Positions 34,362 through 42,436 of a stretch of 64,000 bases of DNA are shown one piece after another. The stretch comes from Comamonas sp. lk. GTDB taxonomy: Bacteria; Pseudomonadota; Gammaproteobacteria; Burkholderiales; Burkholderiaceae_C. Both the position numbers and the translations under genes were made by a program. Where the stretch lies: positions 124,001-188,000 of the forward strand of contig NZ_UOOB01000002.1 in NCBI RefSeq assembly GCF_900564145.1, given 5' to 3'. Positions within the stretch are counted from its first letter, which is position 1. Each line of letters opens with the position of its first letter. The notes under the pieces are model-generated. The model saw only the letters and a list, made by a program, of their open reading frames with translations. It searched no databases and was not told where the DNA came from.

Positions 34362-35576
34362 ATGTTCAGTTTTTTCAAGAAAAAGCCCAATCCGCCCAGT
34401 GCGGCAGAAAACGTGCCCGTTGCAGAGACTGCAGCGGCGCCCGCCTCCCCGTCTCCGGTTCAGAGCGACGCCCAGCCACCAAGCCTGCAGGCGCAAAGTC
34501 CGCAGGCACCAGGCTCACAGGATAAGCCAGGGGCAACAGCCCCGGCGCCTGCTGAGGCTCCCGAAACCAGCCAGGGCTCCAGCTGGTGGCGGAAGACCTT
34601 TGGCGGCAAGTCCGAACCAACAGCCGATTTTGTCGCCGCCCCCGAGCCCACGGCCAAGCCCGAAGCCGCCAATGCCAGCCGCCAAAGCTGGACCGAGCGC
34701 CTCAAGGCCGGCCTGCGCAAGACGGGCTCCAGCATCGCCACCGTCTTCACCGGCACGCAGATCAACGATGCGCTGTACGAGGAGCTGGAAGATGCGCTGC
34801 TGATGGCCGACACCGGCGTCAAAGCCACCCAGCACCTGCTCAATGATTTGAAGCGCCGCGTCAAGGACACCAAGACCACCGAGCCGGCGGCCGTCAAGGC
34901 CTTGCTGGCCGACGCCCTGGCCGATCTGCTGGCCCCGCTGGAAAAGCCGCTGGTGATTGGCGAGCACACGCCCACCGTCATCATGGTGGCCGGCGTCAAC
35001 GGCGCAGGCAAGACCACCTCGATTGGCAAGCTGACCAAGCACCTGGCCGACGAAGGCCAGAGCGTGCTGCTGGCCGCAGCCGACACCTTCCGTGCCGCTG
35101 CGCGCGAGCAGCTCGGCGTCTGGGCCAACCGCAACACCGTGGAAATCGTCAGCCAGGAAGGCGGCGACCCGGCTGCAGTGAGCTTTGATGCGGTTTCTGC
35201 CGGCAAGGCCCGCAAAAAAGACGTGGTGCTGGTCGATACCGCAGGCCGCCTGCCCACCCAGCTGCACCTGATGGAAGAACTGCGCAAGATCCGGCGCGTG
35301 GTGACCAAGGCCGATGGCTCGGCCCCGCACGAGGTGCTGCTGGTGATTGATGGCAATACCGGCCAGAACGCTCTGACCCAGGTGCGCGCCTTTGACGATG
35401 CGCTGCAGCTGACCGGCCTGATCGTCACCAAGCTTGACGGCACCGCCAAGGGCGGCGTGCTGGCGGCCATCGCGCAGGAGCGCCCGATTCCCGTCTACTT
35501 CATCGGCGTGGGCGAGAAGATCGAGGATCTGGAAACCTTTAACGCCAAGGAATTTGCCCAGGCTTTGCTGTCCTGA
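34362..35576 (+). CDS. ftsY: Signal recognition particle receptor FtsY
   Basis: FtsY docks the ribosome-SRP complex at the membrane. The 404 residues comprise a Pro/Ala-rich acidic A-domain (about 1-105), the N helix bundle and G domain with GVNGAGKTTSIGKL (about 210), DTFRAAAREQL, DTAGRL and TKLDGTAKGG. GVGEKIEDLETF is the closing motif. It is divergent from the M16 pair with 28 bp between the two starts, so the promoters overlap. Confidence 0.95.
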   Translation: MFSFFKKKPNPPSAAENVPVAETAAAPASPSPVQSDAQPPSLQAQSPQAPGSQDKPGATAPAPAEAPETSQGSSWWRKTFGGKSEPTADFVAAPEPTAKPEAANASRQSWTERLKAGLRKTGSSIATVFTGTQINDALYEELEDALLMADTGVKATQHLLNDLKRRVKDTKTTEPAAVKALLADALADLLAPLEKPLVIGEHTPTVIMVAGVNGAGKTTSIGKLTKHLADEGQSVLLAAADTFRAAAREQLGVWANRNTVEIVSQEGGDPAAVSFDAVSAGKARKKDVVLVDTAGRLPTQLHLMEELRKIRRVVTKADGSAPHEVLLVIDGNTGQNALTQVRAFDDALQLTGLIVTKLDGTAKGGVLAAIAQERPIPVYFIGVGEKIEDLETFNAKEFAQALLS

Positions 35577-35589
35577 GATACTGCAAATT

Positions 35590-35634
35590 CGATAGCCTCA
35601 AGCGCTTGATGGATGTGCGCTTCAGGCCAATTTG
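35590..35634. repeat. Dispersed AGCGCTT/ATAGC element
   Basis: GATAGCCTCAAGCGCTTGAT and GTGCGCTTCAGGCC lie between the ftsY stop and its terminator. CAAGCGCTTG is a perfect 10-bp palindrome. Same family as the copy at 19271-19306. Confidence 0.55.
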
Positions 35635-35638
35635 ATAC

Positions 35639-35669
35639 AAAAAAGGAGTGCTTTGGGCACTCCTTTTTT
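35639..35669. terminator. Bidirectional terminator between ftsY and cutA
   Basis: AAAAAGGAGTGC (35640-35651), loop of 5, GCACTCCTTTTTT (35657-35669). Strong on both strands, since A- and T-runs flank the stem. It serves ftsY and cutA, which converge here. Confidence 0.9.
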
Positions 35670-35672
35670 CAT

Positions 35673-36053
35673 TCAGGTCTGAATCTGGGCCTTGAGCCAC
35701 TTGGCATAGTCTTGCAGGCAGCGCTCGGTGCGCATGGTGATCTGCGGCACCTCATAGCTGTGCTGCTCATGGATCAGCCGGGTGAGCCGGGGCAGCGCAT
35801 CGGGCAGGGTCTTGAAGATCAGCCGCCACTCGGGCGTGTTTTGCAGCACGCCGTCCCACATATAGCAGGAGTTGATGCGCTCGGCCTGCACGCAGGCAGC
35901 GGCCTTGCCCGAGACAATGGCCCGGGCCATGTCCTCGGCAGCTTCGGCACTGTCCACCGTGGTGACGACCACGCACAGCGTGGCCCACTGGTTGTCACGA
36001 CTGTCCTGGCCGGAAGCTGAAGGAGAGGGCTTGCTGGAGGTATGGGTGCTCAT
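35673..36053 (-). CDS. cutA: Divalent-cation tolerance protein CutA
   Basis: A 126-residue CutA1-type protein, trimeric ferredoxin-like fold: VVTTVDSAEAAEDMARAIVSGKAAACVQ, INSCYMWDGVLQ and the terminal SYEVPQI. CutA1 was tied to copper tolerance in E. coli, but its activity is not established. It starts at 36053; 20 residues of low-complexity lead precede the domain. Confidence 0.9.
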   Translation of the reverse strand: MSTHTSSKPSPSASGQDSRDNQWATLCVVVTTVDSAEAAEDMARAIVSGKAAACVQAERINSCYMWDGVLQNTPEWRLIFKTLPDALPRLTRLIHEQHSYEVPQITMRTERCLQDYAKWLKAQIQT

Positions 36054-36159
36054 GGTCGCCCAGTCTAGGGCCAAGCTCCGTCCGCTGCATAGCCGCATAC
36101 ACGCGCATACGATTTTTTCCGAATGCACTCACCCAGACTTGACGCAAAGCCTAGCGCCC

Positions 36160-37170
36160 CTATGCCGGATACAGACCCAGCTGCTGGGCGCGCAGCCGGG
36201 TCAGTCCCAGCAGGGCATCGGTACAAGGCGTGGCCATAGCGCACAGAGCGCCCATCTCGCGTACCGCGCCCACCAGGGCGTCCAGCTCCACAGGCTTGCC
36301 CGCTTCCACATCCTGCAGCATGGAGGTCTTGAAGCCGCCCAGCTTCAGCGTCACCTGGTGTCGATCCTGGGGAGAATCCGCAATCGGCAGGCCGATGCGG
36401 GCTCCGATTTCCTTGGCCTCCAGCATCACGGCCGTGATGAAGTTGCGCACCAGCTCGTCGCCCAGAATCTTGTCCGTGGTCGCCCCCGTGATGGCACTGA
36501 CCGGGTTCATGGTCATATTGCCCCAGAGCTTGTACCAGACCTCACGCTGAATGTGCTCGGAGAGTTTGACCTCCAGAGCGCCCCGGCGCAGCAGCTCGGC
36601 CAGGGCCATCAGGCGCTCTGTAGGCTGTGCGCCGGCCGTGGCCATGGGCTCGCCCACGATGATGCTGTTGCCAAAATGGCGGCGCACCACGCCGGGAGCA
36701 TCCAGCGAGCAGCTGGCATGCACCACCGAGCCGATCACCTGGGAGGTAGGAATGGCACGCGCAATCTCGCCACCCGGGTCCACCGTCTTGAGCTGCAGGC
36801 CTTGCAGGCTGGCATCCACACCGCCGGCCAGAAACCACCAGGGCACGCCATTCATGGCTGTCAGCACCAGGGTCTGCGGGCCTATCAGCGGCGCAATCTG
36901 CTTGGCAACTTCAGGCATAGCCGGGGCCTTGACGGCAATCACCACCACGTCCTGCACGCCCAGCGCCGCCGGGTCCTGCGCGGCGCGCACGGCCACGGTC
37001 TCGCGTTGATCGCCATGCACCAGCGTCAAGCCGTTTTGCTGCAAGGCCGCCAGCGTCTGGCCGCGTGCCACCGCGCTGAGTTCACAACCGGCCTTGGCCA
37101 GCGCCACGCCCAGCCAGCCGCCAATGGCACCGGCGCCGTAAATACATGCTTTTTTCAGACTCATCACCAC
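36160..37170 (-). CDS. 2-dehydropantoate 2-reductase family protein
   Basis: A 336-residue ketopantoate-reductase-like protein: NADP-binding IYGAGAIGGWLG (residues 10-21), VAVKAPAMPEVAKQIAPLI, LTAMNGVPWWF and WYKLWGNMTMNPVSAITGATT with the catalytic Lys. Biosynthetic PanE is usually about 300 residues; this one is longer and is in an operon with a class II aldolase and MarR rather than panB/panC. It may reduce a different 2-keto acid. The stop codon of the aldolase gene is 7 bp upstream of its start. Symbol withheld for that reason. Confidence 0.83.
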   Translation of the reverse strand: MVMSLKKACIYGAGAIGGWLGVALAKAGCELSAVARGQTLAALQQNGLTLVHGDQRETVAVRAAQDPAALGVQDVVVIAVKAPAMPEVAKQIAPLIGPQTLVLTAMNGVPWWFLAGGVDASLQGLQLKTVDPGGEIARAIPTSQVIGSVVHASCSLDAPGVVRRHFGNSIIVGEPMATAGAQPTERLMALAELLRRGALEVKLSEHIQREVWYKLWGNMTMNPVSAITGATTDKILGDELVRNFITAVMLEAKEIGARIGLPIADSPQDRHQVTLKLGGFKTSMLQDVEAGKPVELDALVGAVREMGALCAMATPCTDALLGLTRLRAQQLGLYPA

Positions 37171-37177
37171 ACTCCGC

Positions 37178-37924
37178 TTACAAATCCAGATAGCTGCTGT
37201 CGACCCGATTCACGCGCCGCACCAGATGGTCGAACACATCGCGGGGGCCGCCATGGTCGTCGTTGAAGGTCAGCGAGTCCGCGTTGCAACGCGCAGCCGT
37301 GGCCTCGTCAATCATGCGCGGCGCACCCATGGCCTGCGTGGCCAGCTGCACCTCGCAGGCGCGCTGCAGCGTCCACAGCACGGCAAAAGCCTGGGGCAGA
37401 TGGCTGCCCCAGCTCAGCAGACCATGGTTGCGCAGAATCACCGCCTTGCAGCGCCCTATGCTTTGCAGCAGGCGCGGGCCTTCGCCGGCATGAATGGTGA
37501 TGCCTTCAAAGTCGTGATACGCCACCATGCCATGCAACTGGGCGCTGTAGAAATTGCTTTGGCTCAGACCGCTCTCCAGGCAGGCCACGCCCATGCCGGC
37601 CGTGGTGTGGGTATGCATCACGCAATGCGCGCCCTCCAAGCCATCGTGAATGGCTGCGTGCACCACAAAACCGGCCGGGTTGACAGGATGGGGCGAGTGG
37701 CCGACCACCTCGCCCCTGACGTTGATGCGCACCAGATTGGCTGCCGTGACCTCGCCGTAGTGCAGGCCAAAGGGGTTGATGAGAAATTGCTTTTCGCCGC
37801 CGGTCACGCTATCCGGCAGGCGCACGGTAATGTGGTTGTAGATCAGCTCATCCCAGCCCAGCATGGCAAAAATGCGGTAGCAGGCAGCCAGCTCGCGGCG
37901 TGCGCTGATTTCATCGGGGTGCAT
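37178..37924 (-). CDS. Class II aldolase/adducin family protein
   Basis: A 248-residue protein with the aldolase II fold. Zinc-ligand histidines are in VMHTHTTAGMG (H-x-H) and LRNHGLLSWG, and the DELIYNHITVRLP segment (about 26-38) is the N-terminal signature. Members are L-ribulose-5-phosphate epimerases, fuculose aldolases and decarboxylases of unknown substrates; the acidic catalytic residue cannot be fixed. It lies 43 bp after the MarR gene and 7 bp before the reductase gene; the set is one operon under the MarR operator. Confidence 0.86.
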   Translation of the reverse strand: MHPDEISARRELAACYRIFAMLGWDELIYNHITVRLPDSVTGGEKQFLINPFGLHYGEVTAANLVRINVRGEVVGHSPHPVNPAGFVVHAAIHDGLEGAHCVMHTHTTAGMGVACLESGLSQSNFYSAQLHGMVAYHDFEGITIHAGEGPRLLQSIGRCKAVILRNHGLLSWGSHLPQAFAVLWTLQRACEVQLATQAMGAPRMIDEATAARCNADSLTFNDDHGGPRDVFDHLVRRVNRVDSSYLDL

Positions 37925-37942
37925 GGTCGGTCTCCGTGGTTG

Positions 37943-37970
37943 TTATCAAAACAAGAGCATTCAGCGCTTA
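37943..37970. repeat. Dispersed TATCAA/AGCGCTTA element
   Basis: TATCAAAACAAGAGCATTCAGCGCTTA spans the MarR stop codon and the start region of the next gene. Family core AGCGCTTA plus TATCAAAA. Confidence 0.45.
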
Positions 37971-38507
37971 CTGTTCAATGGCCAGAGGCCTGTTTGGCTC
38001 TGAATCCGCAGCTTGCTGCGAGGCCTGGGCATCAATGGCCTCGGCGGCCTGCATCAGCTTGGCCATGATCTGATTGAGCGACTCGCGCTCCTGCCGCGTC
38101 AGCGCATTGAGCAGCGCGGCCTGAAATGGTCTGGCCTGGGCCAGCACGCAGTTGAAATGGCTCAGCCCTTGCGGCGTCAAGCTCAGCAGATGGCGGCGCG
38201 CATGCTGCGGATCCACACGGCGCTGCACCCATTCGCGCTCTATCAGCGGCTGCAGGCTGCGGCTGATCTGCGCCTTGTCGATCAGGCTGATGCGCGCCAG
38301 CGCCCCGGCATGGCTTTCGCCATGCTGTTGCAACAGACCCATGAGGCGCCATTCGACCAAGCCAACGGAAGTGACCGGCGCAATATAGTGGCGCGTCACC
38401 TGCATCTGCAGCGCATTGGCCAGAGCCATGAGTTTGAAAGTCAGAAACTCGTCCAGCGGCAAGCTCTGGCTGCAAACAGTCTCTTCACAAGCGGAATCGG
38501 AGCTCAT
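37968..38507 (-). CDS. MarR-family transcriptional regulator
   Basis: A 179-residue MarR regulator with a winged helix in the middle (ARISLIDKAQISRSLQPLIEREWVQRRVDPQHARRHLLSLTPQG, about residues 78-120, in parts); the HARRHLLSLT wing is typical. The Met at 38507 was chosen; a GTG at 38591 in frame would add 28 residues of low family fit. A perfect 18-bp palindrome lies 116 bp upstream, so it probably represses its own operon with the aldolase and reductase. The ligand is unknown. Confidence 0.85.
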   Translation of the reverse strand: MSSDSACEETVCSQSLPLDEFLTFKLMALANALQMQVTRHYIAPVTSVGLVEWRLMGLLQQHGESHAGALARISLIDKAQISRSLQPLIEREWVQRRVDPQHARRHLLSLTPQGLSHFNCVLAQARPFQAALLNALTRQERESLNQIMAKLMQAAEAIDAQASQQAADSEPNRPLAIEQ

Positions 38508-38622
38508 GGCAATGCGATGGATAAAACAGGTGGAAGGTGCCGGCCAGGTCAGCCCCGGATCGGCCTCTGCACATGCGCCCATGTAATTCACATATGCACA
38601 AAATACCAGACATCTTTACCCA

Positions 38623-38640
38623 ATGTTGATTTATCAACAT
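38623..38640. promoter_or_regulatory. Perfect MarR-type operator palindrome
   Basis: ATGTTGAT, TT, ATCAACAT: 8-bp arms, 18 bp in all, no mismatch. The TTGAT/ATCAA half-site is typical for MarR proteins. It is in the 237-bp gap between the MarR gene and the iorB gene, on the side where transcription of the MarR operon must start. Confidence 0.75.
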
Positions 38641-38690
38641 CGGTATCAACCCCAGAGACTCGGGCGACGCAGCCCTGCCCCTGAAGATGC

Positions 38691-38728
38691 AAAAAAGCCG
38701 GCCGGGCATGCTGCCAGCCGGCCTTTTT
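38691..38728 (-). terminator. Intrinsic terminator after iorB
   Basis: AAAAAGCCGGC pairs with GCCGGCCTTTTT through a 14-nt loop, with A/T runs on both sides. On the minus strand it lies 17 bp after the iorB stop; it also shields that operon from the MarR side. Confidence 0.75.
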
Positions 38729-38744
38729 ATGAAGACTCAGCCAG

Positions 38745-41048
38745 CTAGCCGAGCGACTGAATGGGCAAGGCCCTGATCCGCTTGCCCGTGGCCGCAAAAA
38801 TGGCATTGGCAAATGCCGGAGCCACAGCAGGCAGCGGCGGCTCGCCCACGCCGCCGGGCGGCACGTCCAGGCTGTTGCCCACCAGATGGCAGCGAATCAC
38901 GCCGGGCTGCTCGGCATGGCGCAGCACCACATAGTCGTGGAAGTTGCTTTGCCTGACGCGGCCTTTCTCGAAGCTGATCTCGCTGCTCATGGCCAGACTC
39001 AGGCCCATGATGACGCCGCCCTCCATTTGCGCGCGAATGCGTTCGGGGTTGATCTGGGGGCCGCAGTCCAGCGCGGTATCCACGGCCACCAGCTTGATGC
39101 CGCCCTTGGCATCGACGGCCACCTCCACCACCACCGCCGAATAGCTCATGAAGCTATAGCAAAACGCCAGCCCCAGGCCATGGCCTTTGGGCAGTCTTCT
39201 ACCCCAGCGCGCGCCGCGTGTCGCCGCTTCGATCACGGCACGCAAGCGGCCGGTGTCATAGGGGTAGAGCATGGGCGATTCGCTGTAATTCCAGTCATCG
39301 CCCAGGTCGGCAGGGTTGATCCTGCGCGCCGGACCTATCAGATCCAGCGCGTAACGCTTGTGGTCCCTGCCTGCACGGTGGGCCAGTTCGGCAATAAAAC
39401 ACTGGGCCGCAAACGCATGGGGAATGTTGTAGACCGAGCGAAACCAGCCGATGCGGGTATGCGCTGCAACCTCGCCGGTTTCTATGCGCACATGGGGAAT
39501 CTGATAGGGCATGTTGATGGCCGACATGGCCATCTCCATGCTGCTTTGCCCCTTGGCTCCCAGCTGAAACAGCGAGCCGATCGTGGGTGCTGCCGTGCGG
39601 TGCAGCCAGGTGATGGGCATGCCGTCGCGGCCCAGCACGGCTTCCAGCCGCTCGGCCGAGACAGCGTGATAGAAATCGTGCTGGATATCGTCCTCACGCG
39701 TCCACACCAGCTTCACCGGCGTGCCCGGCATGGACTGGGCAATCAGCGCCGCCTCTACCGCAAAGTCGGGCTTGGACTTGCGGCCAAAGGCACCGCCCAG
39801 CAGCAGCACGTTGACCGTCACCTGTTCGGGCGTCAGACCCAGAAAGCTGGCCACCAGTTTTTTGGCGGTTTCCGGGTCCTGCACCGAAGTCCAGATCTCG
39901 CAGCGACTCTTGTCCGCCGCGACCAGGGCCGTGGCCGCCGGTGGCTCCATGGAGGCATGGGCCAAATGGGGTATGTAGTAGTCGCCAACCACCCGCTTTC
40001 TGTCGCCCGCAGCTTTGACCGCAGAATCCAGATCGCCATTTTTGCGTACCAGCTTACCGGGGCTGCTGGCGGCTTTTTCCAGCAGCTTGCGGTATTGGAC
40101 GGAGTCGTAGCTGGCGTTCTCTCCCTCGTCCCAGTTCAGCTCCAGCGCCTTGCGGCCCTGCATCGCCGCCCAGGTATTGGATGCCACGACGGCCACGCCC
40201 CCCAGAGGCTGAAACATGGGAGCGCCCTTGTAGCCCGGTAGCTCCAGCACCTTTTTCACTCCCGGCATCTGCTTGACATGGTCGCTTTTGTAGCTGCGCA
40301 GCCTGGCCCCCAGCACCTGCGGTCTGGCCACCACGGCATAGACCATGCCCGGCAAGCGCATGTCCTGGCCATACACGGCCTTGCCACGGCCTATGTCCAC
40401 CAGATCCACTGCCGCAATCTGGCCCTTGCCGATGTAGCGAAAATCGGCGGCGCTCTTCAGCCGCAGCGCATCGCCCCTGGGCACGGGCTGCTTGGCGGCA
40501 TCGATAGCCAGAAGGCCAAAACCCAGGCGCTTGCCGCTGGGCGTGTGAATCACCTCATGCTGCACGGCCTTGACCTCCTCCACCGGCACGCCCCAGCGGG
40601 CTGCGGCTGCAGCCTCCAGCATCTGGCGCACGGCAGCGCCCACGCGGCGCATGGGCGCAAGAAAGTGGCGCATGCTGCGCGAGCCGTCCACGTTCTGGTT
40701 GCCGTACCTGGCCTCATTGGCCTGAGCCTGAACGACTTTGACCCGCTCCCAGCGCGCTTCCATTTCATCGGCCACCACCATGGGCAGACTGGTGCGCACA
40801 CCCGTGCCCATTTCGGCTCGGTGGGCCACGATGATGACCGCACCATCGAGGGCGATCCCGACAAAGGCCAGGGGGTCATCCACCGTGCCGCCGGGCATGG
40901 AATCCGCGCCATAGGCCTTGGGCGGCTTGGCCGCATCCTGGGCAAAGACCCAACCGCCTTGGCTGACGCCCAGGCTGAAGACCAGGCCCGCACCGCCCTG
41001 CAGCAGGCTGCGGCGGCTGATGTCTAGGGTGTCAAAAAGGTCTTGCAT
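38745..41048 (-). CDS. iorB: Molybdopterin-binding subunit of an IorB-type aldehyde/isoquinoline oxidoreductase
   Basis: A 767-residue large subunit of the xanthine-dehydrogenase superfamily. A Tat signal lies in residues 8-35 (SRRSLLQGGAGLV), so the enzyme is probably exported folded. Domain motifs are AGTGVRTSLPMVVADEMEA near 85, several glycine-rich cofactor-binding stretches (LLLGGAFGRKSKPDFAVEAA), and the catalytic Glu in VGEPPLPAVAPAFANAI near the end. Close relatives are isoquinoline 1-oxidoreductase beta subunits, and many are annotated aldehyde dehydrogenases; the substrate cannot be read. ATG follows the TAA of iorA with no gap. A cytochrome c subunit found in some operons is absent. 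Confidence 0.87.
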   Translation of the reverse strand: MQDLFDTLDISRRSLLQGGAGLVFSLGVSQGGWVFAQDAAKPPKAYGADSMPGGTVDDPLAFVGIALDGAVIIVAHRAEMGTGVRTSLPMVVADEMEARWERVKVVQAQANEARYGNQNVDGSRSMRHFLAPMRRVGAAVRQMLEAAAAARWGVPVEEVKAVQHEVIHTPSGKRLGFGLLAIDAAKQPVPRGDALRLKSAADFRYIGKGQIAAVDLVDIGRGKAVYGQDMRLPGMVYAVVARPQVLGARLRSYKSDHVKQMPGVKKVLELPGYKGAPMFQPLGGVAVVASNTWAAMQGRKALELNWDEGENASYDSVQYRKLLEKAASSPGKLVRKNGDLDSAVKAAGDRKRVVGDYYIPHLAHASMEPPAATALVAADKSRCEIWTSVQDPETAKKLVASFLGLTPEQVTVNVLLLGGAFGRKSKPDFAVEAALIAQSMPGTPVKLVWTREDDIQHDFYHAVSAERLEAVLGRDGMPITWLHRTAAPTIGSLFQLGAKGQSSMEMAMSAINMPYQIPHVRIETGEVAAHTRIGWFRSVYNIPHAFAAQCFIAELAHRAGRDHKRYALDLIGPARRINPADLGDDWNYSESPMLYPYDTGRLRAVIEAATRGARWGRRLPKGHGLGLAFCYSFMSYSAVVVEVAVDAKGGIKLVAVDTALDCGPQINPERIRAQMEGGVIMGLSLAMSSEISFEKGRVRQSNFHDYVVLRHAEQPGVIRCHLVGNSLDVPPGGVGEPPLPAVAPAFANAIFAATGKRIRALPIQSLG

Positions 41049-41519
41049 TTACTTCACCCCCACGGTCAAAAGCCTGGATGCCAGCTTGACCGCTGCATGA
41101 ATCCGCGGATAGGTGCCGCAGCGGCAGATATTGCCGCTCATGGCTTCGTCGATCTGCTTGTCGCTGGGGTTCGGCGTTTTCTTGAGCAAGCCCACGGCCG
41201 TCATGATCTGCCCTGCCTGGCAGTAGCCGCACTGGGCCACGCCCAGCTCCACCCAGGCGGCTTGCACGGCCTTGCCTACGCGGTCGAGCTCCATGCCTTC
41301 GATGGTGGCCACCGCCTTGCCCTGCACCGCAGACAGCGGCGTGATGCAGGAACGGATGGGTTCCCCATCCAGGTGCACGGTACAAGCTCCGCACAGCGCC
41401 ATGCCGCAACCAAACTTGGTGCCGCACAGGCCTAGCTCATCGCGCAGCACCCAGAGCAAAGGGGTTTCCTGCGCCGCATCGGCCGACTGCGTCTGGCCGT
41501 TGATCTGGAGAGTCGTCAT
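41049..41519 (-). CDS. iorA: (2Fe-2S)-binding subunit of the IorAB-type oxidoreductase
   Basis: A 156-residue ferredoxin-like subunit. The plant-type [2Fe-2S] cysteines are [15 protein letters not shown] with a fourth Cys in SCITPL; the second cluster is in the helical domain, CGYCQAGQ and CRCGTYP. Electrons pass from the Mo centre of IorB through these. Met 41519 was chosen; upstream residues are not conserved. Its stop codon touches the ATG of iorB. Confidence 0.9.
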   Translation of the reverse strand: MTTLQINGQTQSADAAQETPLLWVLRDELGLCGTKFGCGMALCGACTVHLDGEPIRSCITPLSAVQGKAVATIEGMELDRVGKAVQAAWVELGVAQCGYCQAGQIMTAVGLLKKTPNPSDKQIDEAMSGNICRCGTYPRIHAAVKLASRLLTVGVK

Positions 41520-41880
41520 GGAGGCTTCTTTCTTAGAGTGGGGAGAGCTGAGCCCGAACAAGTCCGCACCCAGCATACAAATCCCTTGCCCCATTCGCAA
41601 AACCCGGACGACAGCCTGTCAGCCTGCGCAAGCGTGAACACAGCCAAAACAAGAATGAAAATCGCCTGCAGCGCTTATTCATCATTCGCCAGAAGCTATC
41701 TATTCAATAGCAAAAGCCAGATCAACGGCGCTTCCCATCAGCGTCTGCCGTGGAAGCCTGACTGCATCCAGCGCCATGACCCGGACCTCGGACCACCTCA
41801 AGCAAGCGCCAAGAAAACAACAACCGCGCTTGTGCCTTGTGTTCATAGAAGCCGCAGCTATTTCATTTTTGCCACCAATC
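41520..41880. other. Intergenic region with one dispersed element copy
   Basis: A 361-bp stretch without a supportable gene between iorA and the iron-signalling cassette. It contains a dispersed element: CAGCGCTTATTC at about 41670, AGAAGCTATCTATTCAATAGCAAAAGC at 41691-41717. The ATTCAATAGCAAAAGC part is identical to 30761-30776. Promoters of iorAB must lie here on the minus strand; I see no clear -35/-10. Confidence 0.5.
41702..41717. repeat. 16-bp ATTCAATAGCAAAAGC element, copy 2
   Basis: Identical to 30761-30776. Preceded by AGCTAT and AGCGCTTA pieces of the same family. Confidence 0.6.
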
Positions 41881-41899
41881 AACAATAATTCTCATTCTC
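41881..41899. promoter_or_regulatory. Fur box upstream of the FecI-type sigma gene
   Basis: Minus strand GAGAATGAGAATTATTGTT matches the 19-bp Fur consensus GATAATGATAATCATTATC at 14 of 19 positions. It is 22 bp before the sigma-factor start and implies repression by Fur with iron. Confidence 0.7.
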
Positions 41900-41920
41900 A
41901 AATAAAACACCAACAGCATC

Positions 41921-42433
41921 TTGTCCCAGCTCTCCAACGCCGCATCCGACGTAGCCGCGCTCTACGGGGAGCACCATCCCTGGCTTCTGGGATGGCTGCG
42001 GCGCAAGCTGGGTGGCTCCGATCACGCGGCCGACCTGGCGCAAGACACGTTCGTGCGCGTGCTGACGGCCCAGACGGAGCAGCGGGCCTTGGTCTTGCGC
42101 GAGCCGCGCGCCTACCTGACGACGGTAGCGCGCAACCTGCTCATCAACCATGTGCAACGCCTGTCTCTGGAACAGGCCTGGCTGGATGCCATGGCGCAAC
42201 TGCCCGAGCCCATGGCGCCTTCGCCCGAGCAGCAGCTACTGATTCTGGAGACCCTGCATCAGATCGACGCCATGCTGGACGGCTTGCCGCCCAAGGTCCG
42301 CGAGGCTTTTCTGCTGTCTCAACTGGATGGCCTGACATATGCGCAAGTAGCGCAGCAGCTGGGTGTCACGGATCGCACCGTCAAGCGCTATATGGCCCAG
42401 GCGTTCGCGCAGTGCATTTTGCTGGCGATCTGA
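41921..42433 (+). CDS. FecI-type ECF sigma factor
   Basis: A 170-residue sigma-70 family factor of the iron-starvation group: region 2 (SDHAADLAQDTFVRVL) and region 4 (LPPKVREAFLLSQLDGLTYAQVAQQLGVTDRTVKRYMAQA, in parts) with the usual 60-residue spacer. The start is TTG at 41921, from family alignment; no Shine-Dalgarno is seen. A Fur box precedes it. FecR follows 3 bp after the stop and the TonB receptor comes next, so the receptor signals through FecR to this factor. Confidence 0.85.
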   Translation: MSQLSNAASDVAALYGEHHPWLLGWLRRKLGGSDHAADLAQDTFVRVLTAQTEQRALVLREPRAYLTTVARNLLINHVQRLSLEQAWLDAMAQLPEPMAPSPEQQLLILETLHQIDAMLDGLPPKVREAFLLSQLDGLTYAQVAQQLGVTDRTVKRYMAQAFAQCILLAI

Positions 42434-42436
42434 GCC

